35,306 nucleotides of DNA from Candidatus Woesearchaeota archaeon (GCA_023264635.1 JAHFLT010000001.1:1-35306), one strand, 5' to 3'. Positions 14,330 through 23,082 are shown, numbered from the stretch's first letter. Made by a program: numbers and translations. The notes: a model not told the origin generated them from the letters alone.

Positions 14330-16193
14330 TTCTGATCTGCTTGAGCGTCTGTTCCAGTCGTTCTTCATCATCAACTTGAACACCCAAAGAAATAAGAATC
14401 TTCTCTTTCTTCGGCTTTGTGTTGATGGAAATGAGATTGATGTGCTTATAAGAAAACACGTTGAGTATCTCAGCAGCCAATCCAACACGATCCGTCACCG
14501 TAATGTTCACACGCTGTTCTTTGACAGTACCTGTCTTCCAGCGAACTTTCACATTCTGAAATGCCTTCATGCTCACAATATTGAAGCAATCACCGCGATG
14601 CACTGATATCTTACCCTCTCTCATCTTGAAACCTGTAATAGGATCACCTGATTGAGGAGTGCAACACTTTGAGAATTTAACTACCGCATGAGGAAAATCG
14701 TCAACTGTTATATTCGCAGTCAGGTCATCAATATTACCAAGTTCTGGCTTTTTTTTATCCTCAACCTGTATATGCAATGCTTGGCGTATTTTATTACGCG
14801 CGTGAGCGGTTTTCACTAAACTCAGCCAGTGCCGGGAAGGGGTAACATTTTTCGATGTCAAAATTTCCACAACATCTCCAGAATGTAACGATGAATCCAA
14901 TGGGACGAGCACTCCATTAATTTTTGCACGGGCACAATGACTACCGACATCAGTATGCACTGTGTATGCAAAGTCCAATGGAGTCGCATTCTCTGGCAGT
15001 GTAATCGGTTCTCCCTTGGGTGTAAAGACAACTATTTCGTCTTCAAACAAATCTATTTTCAGCGTCTCAACAAAGTCCTTGGCATTTGCTGACTTCGCCT
15101 GCCATTCCAAAATCTGCTTAAGCCACGCAATTCTCTTGTCAAATCTTTTGTCACGTTCACTGCCTTTGTATATCCAATGCGCTGCTATTCCCTCTTCAGC
15201 TTCCCGATGCATATCTACGCTTCTGATCTGGACTTCTATGATCTTACCGTTATAAAGGATTTTTGTATGGATGCTCTGATACCCATTTGGTTTGGGATTT
15301 GCAATATAATCAGCAAACAAATTAGGCATATGATGCCAATGGCTGTGTACAACACCTAAGACACGATAGCAATCTTCAACAGTAGGGACAATAATACGGA
15401 TTGCAAGTAGGTCATGGATATTATCAAATGAGGAATAACGGCTTTGCAGTTTCTTGTAAATACTGTAGTAAGACTTTGCTCTGCCATAGACATGATGCTT
15501 TAATCCAATTTCCTGCATTTTACCTTTAAGCTCATCCATGAACCGTTGAACCTGCCGTTCTCGTTCCTCCTTGGTTTCAGCAACCTTTTGGATAATATAA
15601 TTGTACTTTTCTGGGTCAAGATAAGGCAGTGCACTATCTTCAATTTCACTTTTTAGTTTATACATTCCCAATTTGTGAGCAATGGGAGCATATATTTCAA
15701 GTGCCTCATTGACAAGTTCATTCCTTCTTTTATCTTGCACATTCACAAGACAGTCCATATTCTGCAGTACGTCAGCTAGTTTCAACAAGATAACACGGAT
15801 ATCCTTTGTAGATGCAAGAAGTACTTTCCTGAAATGCTCTGCCTTTTCATCCTCAGACGTTTCCAGGGTAATACGTTTGAACTTAGTAAGTGCTTCGACT
15901 AGTAATAGGATTTCTGCTCCAAAGAGCTCTTTCACTCTTTCTGGCTTTGTTTTGGTGTATTCTAATATATTATGCAGTAGCGTGGCTGCAACACTAGCAG
16001 AATCAAGTTTCAAATGCAACACTATCTGTGCCATCTTGACAGCATGCACAAAGAGATTATCTCCATATGCAACTCTTTTCTGATCATTATGTGTCTCTTT
16101 TGCAAAATCATACGCCTTTCTGACTATTTCTATGTTTGCCTTTGGATTGTATTCCAGCATACGTTTAGCAAGTTCTTCTGCAGTTGGAACCAT
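14292..16193 (-). CDS. Long RelA/SpoT homologue, probably a (p)ppGpp synthetase with an inactive hydrolase domain
   Basis: 633 residues with the complete long-RSH layout: HD domain (about 25-150), synthetase (230-345), TGS (about 390-450), a CC-containing zinc-finger-like region (KCCTPQSGDP) and a C-terminal ACT domain. Synthetase motifs are intact: GRAKSYYSIYKK, HDLLAIRIIV, YIANPKPNGYQSIHT and EVQIRSVDMH. In the HD domain the usual HDxxED reads HNILEY (74-79), and KLADRLHN reads KLADVLQN, so the metal and catalytic residues for hydrolysis are largely lost. The RxKD/ExDD selector is LFAD, neither standard form. Long RSH proteins are rare in archaea, so transfer from bacteria is likely. It is alone and convergent with the lipoprotein gene. 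Confidence 0.88.
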   Translation of the reverse strand: MVPTAEELAKRMLEYNPKANIEIVRKAYDFAKETHNDQKRVAYGDNLFVHAVKMAQIVLHLKLDSASVAATLLHNILEYTKTKPERVKELFGAEILLLVEALTKFKRITLETSEDEKAEHFRKVLLASTKDIRVILLKLADVLQNMDCLVNVQDKRRNELVNEALEIYAPIAHKLGMYKLKSEIEDSALPYLDPEKYNYIIQKVAETKEERERQVQRFMDELKGKMQEIGLKHHVYGRAKSYYSIYKKLQSRYSSFDNIHDLLAIRIIVPTVEDCYRVLGVVHSHWHHMPNLFADYIANPKPNGYQSIHTKILYNGKIIEVQIRSVDMHREAEEGIAAHWIYKGSERDKRFDKRIAWLKQILEWQAKSANAKDFVETLKIDLFEDEIVVFTPKGEPITLPENATPLDFAYTVHTDVGSHCARAKINGVLVPLDSSLHSGDVVEILTSKNVTPSRHWLSLVKTAHARNKIRQALHIQVEDKKKPELGNIDDLTANITVDDFPHAVVKFSKCCTPQSGDPITGFKMREGKISVHRGDCFNIVSMKAFQNVKVRWKTGTVKEQRVNITVTDRVGLAAEILNVFSYKHINLISINTKPKKEKILISLGVQVDDEERLEQTLKQIRTISNVVDLSVVR

Positions 16194-16238
16194 AAGACTA
16201 AAAATAAAGAATGTGTTTTTAAGGGTTTTGTAAAATAG

Positions 16239-16256
16239 GGCTCTGTAGAAAATCTC
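16239..16256 (+). repeat. Left terminal inverted repeat
   Basis: GGCTCTGTAGAAAATCTC, perfect complement of 17117-17134. Confidence 0.85.
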
Positions 16257-17056
16257 CCTAAGTATAAGCCTAAATTGTAGGCTATGAGCCTACAAAAGAG
16301 CTCAGCATTGAACATTGGCATACTTCTTGATTTAAGAGAGTTCCCGAAAAGTCTTTTAAGTGCTGAAAATAAACACTCTACGATATTCCTCTGCCAGTAT
16401 AAACGCCAATCCATACAATCTCTCATCACTTTTCGAAATTTTCCCCTTCGACATCCTTTCCGAACAGGCATCACTGCAAAACTTCCATGGTCGTTTAGTC
16501 ATTTGTGTAGCCATTCAGCATCAAATCCTTTGTCCATGAGCACAATCTCTGGTATAACTGGATTTTGCTTATGCAAAGCAGGTACTCGTTGAGCTTCATG
16601 ATAAGGTTTAGCAAAGAAAGAACCAGCGAGAAACTTTCTTCGCTCAACATCAATCATAGCCACTGCTTACACTGGCCCTCCTACAGGACCCTCTCTATCT
16701 ATTCTCTTCAAGAAGTAATGACTCGGACCAGAGCTGGAAAAGCCAGTACCATCAACTGCTGTCAGGCAAACTACATCAACAGTAGTTGTTGCAGCTAACA
16801 AAGATTACCAAAGTGATTTTGGGAATCTTTTAGCAGCTTTCTATAGAGTTGTCCAATGCAATGAAACGTGATAGAATTCTTCTAGAAAATGCATAGCCCG
16901 TCTGTAAGAAAGCTGATAAACTTGATTGATAACTAGTCCCAAACAAAGGATCCACGTTTCAAATTTCTTGGGACCTATTTGGTGATAGTATCTCGGGTGT
17001 CCTGCTGCCTTAAACAACCGCTTAATTTTTGTATTTAGTCTCTTTTCTTTCTCCAT
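16239..17056 (-). pseudogene. DDE transposase with four in-frame stop codons
   Basis: The minus strand reads in one unshifted frame from the ATG at 17056 to the left inverted repeat, broken by TAG (16841-16843), TAA (16805-16807), TAA (16667-16669) and TGA (16499-16501). Between the stops the protein is well preserved: an N-terminal YHQIGPKKFETW region, AVDGTGFSSSGPSHYF (first Asp), VLMDKGFDAEWL (second Asp), and WQRNIVECLFSALKRLFG (Glu), as in IS5-like DDE transposases. All visible damage is nonsense; no indel is seen. The frame continues past the element edge to a stop at 16130. Confidence 0.8.
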
Positions 17057-17104
17057 GGTGGAGCTCAGCTCTCCACCCTGCTCCCACAGGGTAAAACCTG
17101 TGGG
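17057..17104 (-). promoter_or_regulatory. Two hairpins in the transposase leader
   Basis: GGTGGAG/CTCCACC (about 17057-17077) and CCCACAGG-gtaaaa-CCTGTGGG (17083-17104) lie between the right inverted repeat and the old transposase start. The second looks like a transcription-blocking or start-masking stem. This is inferred from position. Confidence 0.4.
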
Positions 17105-17116
17105 GGGGTTTTACTT

Positions 17117-17134
17117 GAGATTTTCTACAGAGCC
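17117..17134 (-). repeat. Right terminal inverted repeat
   Basis: GAGATTTTCTACAGAGCC, perfect complement of 16239-16256. Confidence 0.85.
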
Positions 17135-17148
17135 TGTTTCTGCGCTAT

Positions 17149-17158
17149 CTTTATATAG
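17149..17158 (+). promoter_or_regulatory. TATA box of the lipA-PDH operon
   Basis: CTTTATATAG lies 30-39 bp before the lipA ATG at 17188. It is just outside the decayed IS, so the element sits immediately upstream of the operon promoter. Confidence 0.6.
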
Positions 17159-17187
17159 TAACACGGCAATAAATTGAGTAAGAAAAA

Positions 17188-18069
17188 ATGGTGACTGATT
17201 GGATTAAAGTGCGTTTACCTGTGGGAGTTCATGTTGATAGAATGAGATCTATCTTACGGAAGAGAAAACTTGTTACTGTCTGTGAAGAAGCGCATTGCCC
17301 GAACATTGCAGAATGCTGGGAAACAACAGCTACATTCATGCTTATGGGTCCTGTCTGCACAAGAGGATGTAAATTCTGCGCAGTTACTTCTGGAAAGCCC
17401 GGACTTTTAGATAAGGATGAGCCAGAAAAGCTGGCAGAAGCTATAGCCGAGATGGATTTAGATTATGCGGTCCTTACATCTGTTAATAGAGATGATATCC
17501 CAGATGGTGGAGCTACCCATTTTGCGGCTTGCATTATCGCAATCCGTGAAGCACGTCCAGACACACTGGTGGAAGTGCTTATTCCGGATTATCTCGGTGC
17601 GCCGTTACAGAGTATTATTGTCGCTAGGCCTGTTGTCATTGCGCATAATCTTGAGACTGTTGAGCGACTACAGAGTGTTGTGCGTGACAGGAGAGCTGGT
17701 TATGCTCGGTCGCTCACCGTTCTGCGGCAAGTCAAAGAAAAGAATCCTGCTATCTACACCAAATCATCTCTGATGGTGGGTCTTGGGGAGACCGAGGAAG
17801 AGGTTACGGATGCTCTACATGCTCTGCGACAAGCAGGAGTTGACATTGTGACAATTGGCCAATATCTCAGGCCAAGCCAATGGCATCTGCCAGTGCAAAA
17901 ATATTATCACCCGGTAGAATTCAAGCAGATTGAGGAAACGGCAAAAGAGTTGGGCTTTGTATTCAGCGCTTGTGGTCCTTTAGTCAGAAGTTCATACCGT
18001 GCAGGTGAACTGTTCATAAAAAATATTGTTAAAGGAGGTATGTATGAAGAAAACAGTAGCCACGTTTAA
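17188..18069 (+). CDS. lipA: Lipoyl synthase
   Basis: 293 residues, full length for LipA. It has the auxiliary-cluster motif CEEAHCPNIAEC (C-x4-C-x5-C), the radical-SAM motif CTRGCKFC, the substrate region SVNRDDIPDGGATHFA, VGLGETEEEV, TIGQYLRPSQWHLPV, and the C-terminal RSSY serine ligand region (VRSSYRAGE). It inserts two sulfurs into octanoyl groups bound to the E2 lipoyl domain. First gene of the PDH operon; its last 26 bases overlap the start of pdhA, which points to coupled translation. No LipB, LipM or LplA gene is seen in the window. Confidence 0.95.
   Translation: MVTDWIKVRLPVGVHVDRMRSILRKRKLVTVCEEAHCPNIAECWETTATFMLMGPVCTRGCKFCAVTSGKPGLLDKDEPEKLAEAIAEMDLDYAVLTSVNRDDIPDGGATHFAACIIAIREARPDTLVEVLIPDYLGAPLQSIIVARPVVIAHNLETVERLQSVVRDRRAGYARSLTVLRQVKEKNPAIYTKSSLMVGLGETEEEVTDALHALRQAGVDIVTIGQYLRPSQWHLPVQKYYHPVEFKQIEETAKELGFVFSACGPLVRSSYRAGELFIKNIVKGGMYEENSSHV
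18031..18039 (+). promoter_or_regulatory. Ribosome binding site of pdhA
   Basis: AAAGGAGGT is a strong Shine-Dalgarno sequence five bases before the ATG at 18044, inside the 3' end of lipA. It decides the pdhA start in favour of that ATG over an upstream TTG at 18026. Confidence 0.8.
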
Positions 18070-19099
18070 GGTGGAGTATCTCCAGATACTAAATGAAAAG
18101 GGGGAAGTTGATAAGAGATTGATGCCTACGTTGAGTAATGATGACCTCAAGAAGATGTACCGATTCATGGTTTTGTCACGCGTCTTTAATGATAAGATAC
18201 TCAAGTTGCAGCGTCAAGGAAGACTTGGAACACTGGCAAGTATCCGTGGCCAGGAGGCTGCACAAGTTGGCAGCGCTTTTGCATTACAATCACAAGACAT
18301 GGTCTTCCCCTCATTTAGGGAGCATGCAGTTTTTATTACTCGGGGAATTTCAATGAGTGGAATGATTCTTGCATTTGCGGGGGATGAACGTGGACAGAAG
18401 ATTCCGGAAGGCAGCAATAATTTCATGTATTCTGTTCCTGTGGGCACCCATCTTCTCCATGCAGTTGGTTATGCGTGGGGAATGAAAATCAGGAAAAAAA
18501 ATGCTGTTGCCATTGTCTATTTTGGGGATGGTGCAACAAGCGAGGGAGATTTTCATGAGGCGCTGAATTTTGCTGGTGTCTTCCAAGCACCTGTCATCTT
18601 TCTCAATCAGAACAATCAATGGGCTATCTCTCTGCCACGCTCACGGCAATCGCATGCGGAAACATTAGCACAGAAGGCGATTGCATATGGGTTTGAGGGG
18701 ATTAAGGTGGATGGCAACGATGTTTTTGCAATGTATAAAGCAACAAAGGATGCACTTGATAAGGCACGGAAAGGCGGAGGACCAACGTATATTGAAGCTT
18801 ATACATATAGAATGGATGACCACACAACAGCGGATTCTGCGATACGCTATCGTGACCAGAAAGAAGTTGATGTGTGGGCAAAGAAAGACCCGATAGATAG
18901 GTTACAGAGATTCATAACAAAGAAAAGGATATGGTCTAAGAAAGATGAAGACAAGCTGCTTGCAGAATGCTCTGACCTCGTTGAGAAAGCTGTTGCAGAA
19001 GCTGAGAAAATATCTCCCCCTAATCCTAAGGACATGTTCACTTATATGTATGCAGAACCAACATCGATCTTGCAGGATGAAATGAAAGATTTAGAATGA
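18044..19099 (+). CDS. pdhA: Pyruvate dehydrogenase E1 component, alpha subunit
   Basis: 351 residues of the heterotetrameric E1 alpha type. The thiamine-diphosphate motif GDG...NN is present as GDGATSEGDFHEALNF...NQNNQWAIS. Also visible are the IRGQEAAQVG segment, the FREHAV loop, and the conserved phosphorylation-loop-like YRMDDHTTAD. With PdhB it decarboxylates pyruvate or a branched 2-oxoacid and transfers the acyl group to E2. It overlaps lipA by 26 bases. The substrate cannot be fixed from sequence alone. The operon's lipA makes a functional lipoyl-dependent complex likely. Confidence 0.92.
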   Translation: MKKTVATFKVEYLQILNEKGEVDKRLMPTLSNDDLKKMYRFMVLSRVFNDKILKLQRQGRLGTLASIRGQEAAQVGSAFALQSQDMVFPSFREHAVFITRGISMSGMILAFAGDERGQKIPEGSNNFMYSVPVGTHLLHAVGYAWGMKIRKKNAVAIVYFGDGATSEGDFHEALNFAGVFQAPVIFLNQNNQWAISLPRSRQSHAETLAQKAIAYGFEGIKVDGNDVFAMYKATKDALDKARKGGGPTYIEAYTYRMDDHTTADSAIRYRDQKEVDVWAKKDPIDRLQRFITKKRIWSKKDEDKLLAECSDLVEKAVAEAEKISPPNPKDMFTYMYAEPTSILQDEMKDLE

Positions 19100-19128
19100 G
19101 AATAGATACAAGAGTAGAATAGGAATAT

Positions 19129-19183
19129 GATAACGTAAAAATAAGAAGATAGAGATAACGTAAGAATAAAAAGATGGATAACG
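19129..19183 (+). repeat. Short tandem repeats between pdhA and pdhB
   Basis: GATAACGTAARAATAARAAGAT occurs at 19129-19150 and again at 19154-19175, with a partial third copy GATAACG at 19177-19183. The 96-bp gap lacks a good Shine-Dalgarno before pdhB, so the repeats could mark an internal promoter or processing site. This is speculation from position. Confidence 0.5.
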
Positions 19184-19195
19184 ATACCTAAGACC

Positions 19196-20173
19196 ATGGC
19201 AACAATGACAATGGTTCAGGCATTGAATGCTGCATTGCGCAGTGAGATGGAGAGAGATAAGAATGTCATCCTCTTGGGGGAGGACGTGGGTAAGGATGGG
19301 GGAGTCTTCCGTGTCACTGAAGGATTATATGATGAGTTTGGAAGCGAAAGGGTTATTGATACGCCTTTGTCAGAGTCGGGTATTGTCGGGTCATCAATAG
19401 GCTTGGCACTTGCAGGCTTTAAGCCTGTAGCAGAGATTCAATTCATGGGATTTGATTATCCTGCATTTGATCAGCTTATCTCTCATGTGGCGCGCATCAG
19501 GTCAAGATCAAGAGGAAGATATTCATGTCCACTTGTGGTGAGGATGCCCTCTGGTGGAGGAGTCAAAGCGCTCGAGCACCACTCAGAAAGCACAGAAGCG
19601 CTTTATCTCCAAGCGCCTGGCCTAAAAGTTGTCATGCCCGCTACTCCAAGTGATGCAAAAGGATTACTTGCTGCTGCTATCCGTGATCCAGATCCTGTCA
19701 TTTTCCTCGAGCCGAAAAAACTCTATCGTTCCATCAAGGAAGATGTCAAGGAAGAGAATTATCTTACACCTATTGGAAAGGCGCGTATTGTACTTAGTGG
19801 GAAAGATGTCTCTCTTGTGTCATGGGGAACTATGGTCCATGTTTGCCTGGAGGCTGCAGAGGCATTGAAAGCACAACGTATTGAGACTGAAGTGATTGAC
19901 ATGCGTACATTGTCTCCATTGGACTTTGGAACAGTTGCAGCTTCAGTAAAAAAGACTGGACGTATCGTTATTGTGCATGAGGGGCAACGAAGTTGTGGCG
20001 TTGGCGCAGAGATAGCAGCCTGGCTGGCTGAGAGGAGCATGACTGATTTAGCAGCACCCATTGTACGTGTTACTGGCTGGGATGTTATCTATCCCTTGGC
20101 AAAACTTGAGAACTATTATCTGCCAGATAGCAAGCGTGTGCTAAAGGCAGTAGAAAAGGTAATGAGATTCTAA
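19196..20173 (+). CDS. pdhB: Pyruvate dehydrogenase E1 component, beta subunit
   Basis: 325 residues, full length. Typical features are ALNAALRSEMERDKNVILLG, GEDVGKDGGVFRVTEGL, the DTPLSESGIVG active-site edge, QFMGFDYPAFDQL, RMPSGGGVKALEHHSES and the transketolase C-terminal domain VIDMRTLSPLD...VHEGQRSCGVGAE. It pairs with PdhA to form the alpha2beta2 E1. The pdhC start is one base after its stop. No clear ribosome site precedes the ATG; the 96-bp spacer holds tandem repeats. Confidence 0.93.
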   Translation: MATMTMVQALNAALRSEMERDKNVILLGEDVGKDGGVFRVTEGLYDEFGSERVIDTPLSESGIVGSSIGLALAGFKPVAEIQFMGFDYPAFDQLISHVARIRSRSRGRYSCPLVVRMPSGGGVKALEHHSESTEALYLQAPGLKVVMPATPSDAKGLLAAAIRDPDPVIFLEPKKLYRSIKEDVKEENYLTPIGKARIVLSGKDVSLVSWGTMVHVCLEAAEALKAQRIETEVIDMRTLSPLDFGTVAASVKKTGRIVIVHEGQRSCGVGAEIAAWLAERSMTDLAAPIVRVTGWDVIYPLAKLENYYLPDSKRVLKAVEKVMRF

Positions 20174-20174
20174 G

Positions 20175-21569
20175 ATGGCATACGACTTTCGATTTCCGGA
20201 TGTGGGAGAAGGTATTCATGAAGGTGAGGTTGTGCGATGGAAAGTTAAAGAGGGTGATAAGGTCACAGAAGATCAAGTCATTGCTGAGGTGCAGACAGAT
20301 AAGGCGCTTGTCGAGATACCATCCCCAAAGAGCGGCATTATCCTGAAACGCGCTGTTGCAGAAGGACAAAAAATCAGGGTCAATGACGTGTTTTGCATTA
20401 TTGGAGAAGAAGGGGACATGAGTAAGACGCCGAAGATACAAAAAAACGGAGCAAAAAATGAAGTCAAACCAGCACCTGCAGTGCAACCAGTAACTAAAGT
20501 AGATGTATTAAGCCAAATGAGACCAGTTCTTCCTACTGCTGTTCCGGGGAAGATTGTTGCAACCCCGAGAACAAGACAATTAGCCCGTTCACTTGGTGTA
20601 GATATGAACAAAGTAACAGGAACAGGAGTAGCTGGCCGGATTACAGATGAGGATGTACAGCGTTCTGCGAATGGAGTAAAGGGAGTGAATGGGAGGGAAG
20701 GAGAGAACGAAACAAAGGGAAAATTCTCCTCACCAGGAGCATCACTAGTATCGTCACCAGCTCCATCACTATCATCACCACCATCTGTGAGCGGCAGTGA
20801 TAGAGAGATATCATTTTCAGCATCTATTACCGAAACCAGGAAAGCGTCAACAGTCACATTCGAAAAGTGGGGTAGTATTTTACGGATTCCGCTGAAGGGT
20901 ATCAGAAGAACTACTGCAGAACATATGGCACGCGCATGGGCAATAATTCCCCATGTTACGCACATGGACGAAGTTGATGTGTCTGAGCTTGCTGCCCGCA
21001 GGGAAAAAGAAAAAATGGAAGCTGAGAAGCACGGGTACAAGCTGACGTATTTACCATTCATCACCAAAGCAGTTATTGCTGCATTGCGTTTGCATCCCTA
21101 TTTCAATTGTAGTCTTAATGGAGATGAAATTATTGTGAAAAAATATTATAACATCGGAATCGCTGTGGATACAAGCAACGGCGTAGTCGTGCCGAACATC
21201 AAGAATGCTGAGAAGTTATCTATCCTCGAACTGGCACGAGAGATGCAGACATTGGCAGAAAAGTGCCGTGATGGAAGCATAACTTTGGATGAGATGCAAG
21301 GTGGCACATTCACTATTACTAATATTGGGTCTTTGGGTGGGATAATGGCTACACCGATTATCAATCATCCTGAAGCAGCTATCCTTGGCGTTGGTGCCAT
21401 ACGGGAAAAAGCTGTTGTCCGAAAAGGAAAAGTTGCAGTGAGAAAGATTATGCCTCTCTTCCTTTCGTTTGACCATCGAGTAATTGATGGGGCTGCTGCT
21501 GCCAAATTCGTAAATGATATCATCCGTCATCTTGAGGATCCTGATTTGATGCTGGTGGATGTGGCTTAA
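20175..21569 (+). CDS. pdhC: Dihydrolipoamide acyltransferase E2 component
   Basis: 464 residues with a single N-terminal lipoyl domain (lipoylated Lys43 in the QTDKALVEI turn), a linker, a peripheral-subunit binding domain (about 127-163: ATPRTRQLARSLGVDM, then GTGVAGRITDEDV), a Ser/Pro-rich linker, and the catalytic acyltransferase domain ending in SFDHRVIDGAAAAKFV with the HxxxDG active site. It builds the core of the complex, takes the acyl group from E1 and passes it to CoA. It overlaps lpd by one base. The Ser-rich linker is hydrophilic, like the flexible linkers of bacterial E2s. Confidence 0.95.
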   Translation: MAYDFRFPDVGEGIHEGEVVRWKVKEGDKVTEDQVIAEVQTDKALVEIPSPKSGIILKRAVAEGQKIRVNDVFCIIGEEGDMSKTPKIQKNGAKNEVKPAPAVQPVTKVDVLSQMRPVLPTAVPGKIVATPRTRQLARSLGVDMNKVTGTGVAGRITDEDVQRSANGVKGVNGREGENETKGKFSSPGASLVSSPAPSLSSPPSVSGSDREISFSASITETRKASTVTFEKWGSILRIPLKGIRRTTAEHMARAWAIIPHVTHMDEVDVSELAARREKEKMEAEKHGYKLTYLPFITKAVIAALRLHPYFNCSLNGDEIIVKKYYNIGIAVDTSNGVVVPNIKNAEKLSILELAREMQTLAEKCRDGSITLDEMQGGTFTITNIGSLGGIMATPIINHPEAAILGVGAIREKAVVRKGKVAVRKIMPLFLSFDHRVIDGAAAAKFVNDIIRHLEDPDLMLVDVA

Positions 21570-22972
21570 TGGTCATGGGAGAACTTGCGGAAAAGACGCA
21601 GGTTGTTGTCATTGGCGGTGGTCCGGGCGGTTATGTTGCTGCTATCAGGGCTGCGCAGCTTGGCAAGGATGTCATTCTCATAGAGAAAGAGAATAAGCTT
21701 GGTGGCATGTGTCTTCATCATGGTTGCATTCCGTCAAAAGCACTTATCCATGCAAGTAATTTTTTCTATTCGATAAGGCAAGCGGGAATAGTAGGAATAA
21801 AGACAGGTAAAGTTTCCATAGATACAAAAAAATTACAAAGCTGGAAGGAAGGAATTATTACCCATTTGGCTGATAACTTGAGTAAGCTCTGTACGCTGAA
21901 CAAAGTCGAGAGATTGCAGGGTGAAGCAGAATTCGGTGACAGCCATACGCTGCGTGTAGGGGGGGAAGTTGTCTCTTTTGAGTATGCCATTATTGCTACC
22001 GGATCTAGGCTGAATGAGCTTCCTGCGTTGCCGCATGATGGAAAATTTATTTTGAGCGCAAAAGATGTGCTTGCTTTGCAGAGCATACCAAAAGAGCTGC
22101 TTGTTGTCGGTGGCGGATACATTGGACTTGAATTGGGGACTGTCTTTGCGAAGATGGGGAGTAAGGTGGTTGTTGTTGAGCTGCAGGAGCAGCTACTTCC
22201 GGGCTATGAGCCAGATATTGTTGCAGTCGTGCAGGAACAGATGGAAAAAATGGGAATCATTGTGCTGACTAATGCTTCTGTGGGGAAAATGGTAAAAGGC
22301 AAAATCATCGTGAAGCAAAATGGAAAGACACAATCATTTACTCCCTCGTGTGTTCTTGTTGCAGTGGGAAGTACACCCAATACAAAAATACTGGGTCTTG
22401 AGAACACAAAGGTAAAAATGGATGAGAAGGGCTATATCATTGTCAATGAAAAAATGCAGACAGATGAGCCCACTATTTTTGCAATAGGAGATTGTACTGG
22501 GGCGCCGATGTTGGCGCACAAGGCATCTCGCCAAGGTAAGGTTGCTGCTGAAGTCATTGCCGGATTGCCATCTGCCTTTGATAACCTTGCATGTCCTGCG
22601 GTGATTTTTACTGACCCTGAAATAGCCACCGTGGGTTTAAGTGAAAAAGAAGCGCGGCAACAGTATGATGTGCGCACAGGAAAATTTCCCTTTAAAAATT
22701 CAGCACGTGCTATGACGCTGAATGAAGAGGATGGATTCGTAAAAATTATAGCAGACGCAAAAACAGAACAGATTCTTGGGGTGACTATTGTGGGTATCAA
22801 TGCGTCTGAGCTAATCAGCGAGGCTTGTCTCGCTATCGAGATGGGAGCGTTTCTCGAAGATTTGGCAGATACCATTCACCAGCACCCCACCCTTTCTGAG
22901 TCCTTAATGGAAGCAGCAGAAGCTGTGAGAGGTACGGCTATCCATCTGTTCCAGGGAAAAAATGGACCATAA
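21569..22972 (+). CDS. lpd: Dihydrolipoamide dehydrogenase E3 component
   Basis: 467 residues. FAD-binding GGGPGGYVAAIRAAQLG; redox disulfide GGMCLHHGCIPSKAL with Cys48 and Cys53; NAD-binding VVGGGYIGLELG; AIGDCTGAPMLAHKA; C-terminal HQHPTLSES with the active-site His-Glu. The CLHHGC spacing replaces the more common CLNVGC. It reoxidises dihydrolipoyl and makes NADH. Start is the ATG at 21569, overlapping the pdhC stop, or an in-frame ATG six bases later. Last gene of the operon. Confidence 0.95.
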   Translation: MVMGELAEKTQVVVIGGGPGGYVAAIRAAQLGKDVILIEKENKLGGMCLHHGCIPSKALIHASNFFYSIRQAGIVGIKTGKVSIDTKKLQSWKEGIITHLADNLSKLCTLNKVERLQGEAEFGDSHTLRVGGEVVSFEYAIIATGSRLNELPALPHDGKFILSAKDVLALQSIPKELLVVGGGYIGLELGTVFAKMGSKVVVVELQEQLLPGYEPDIVAVVQEQMEKMGIIVLTNASVGKMVKGKIIVKQNGKTQSFTPSCVLVAVGSTPNTKILGLENTKVKMDEKGYIIVNEKMQTDEPTIFAIGDCTGAPMLAHKASRQGKVAAEVIAGLPSAFDNLACPAVIFTDPEIATVGLSEKEARQQYDVRTGKFPFKNSARAMTLNEEDGFVKIIADAKTEQILGVTIVGINASELISEACLAIEMGAFLEDLADTIHQHPTLSESLMEAAEAVRGTAIHLFQGKNGP

Positions 22973-23082
22973 CTGCAGCTTCGAACCGTGAGATGGTGCT
23001 TACTTATCGTGTAGATGGGATTCTAAAATGCCACAGCATTCCAAAGAAATTCCATTACATCTTTGCACTTTCGAATCTACTG

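Larger units (their letters stand above)
16239..17134 (-). mobile_element. DDE insertion sequence, IS5/IS4-superfamily-like, 896 bp, decayed
   Basis: Perfect 18-bp inverted repeats GGCTCTGTAGAAAATCTC at 16239-16256 and the complement at 17117-17134. No target duplication is evident (taaaatag on the left, tgtttctg on the right). It carries one transposase frame with four stops. It sits between the RSH gene and the lipA promoter, its right end 15 bp before the lipA TATA box. Exact family uncertain. Confidence 0.8.

Noticed and set aside
20273-21067. 264-codon open frame on the minus strand inside pdhC
   Set aside because: It is antisense to a strongly supported acyltransferase and mirrors the repetitive Ser/Pro linker; no independent coding signs.
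22973-23082. Small RNA (C/D box type) between lpd and the surface protein gene
   Set aside because: No proper C box/D box pair with the right spacing; treated as plain convergent spacer.
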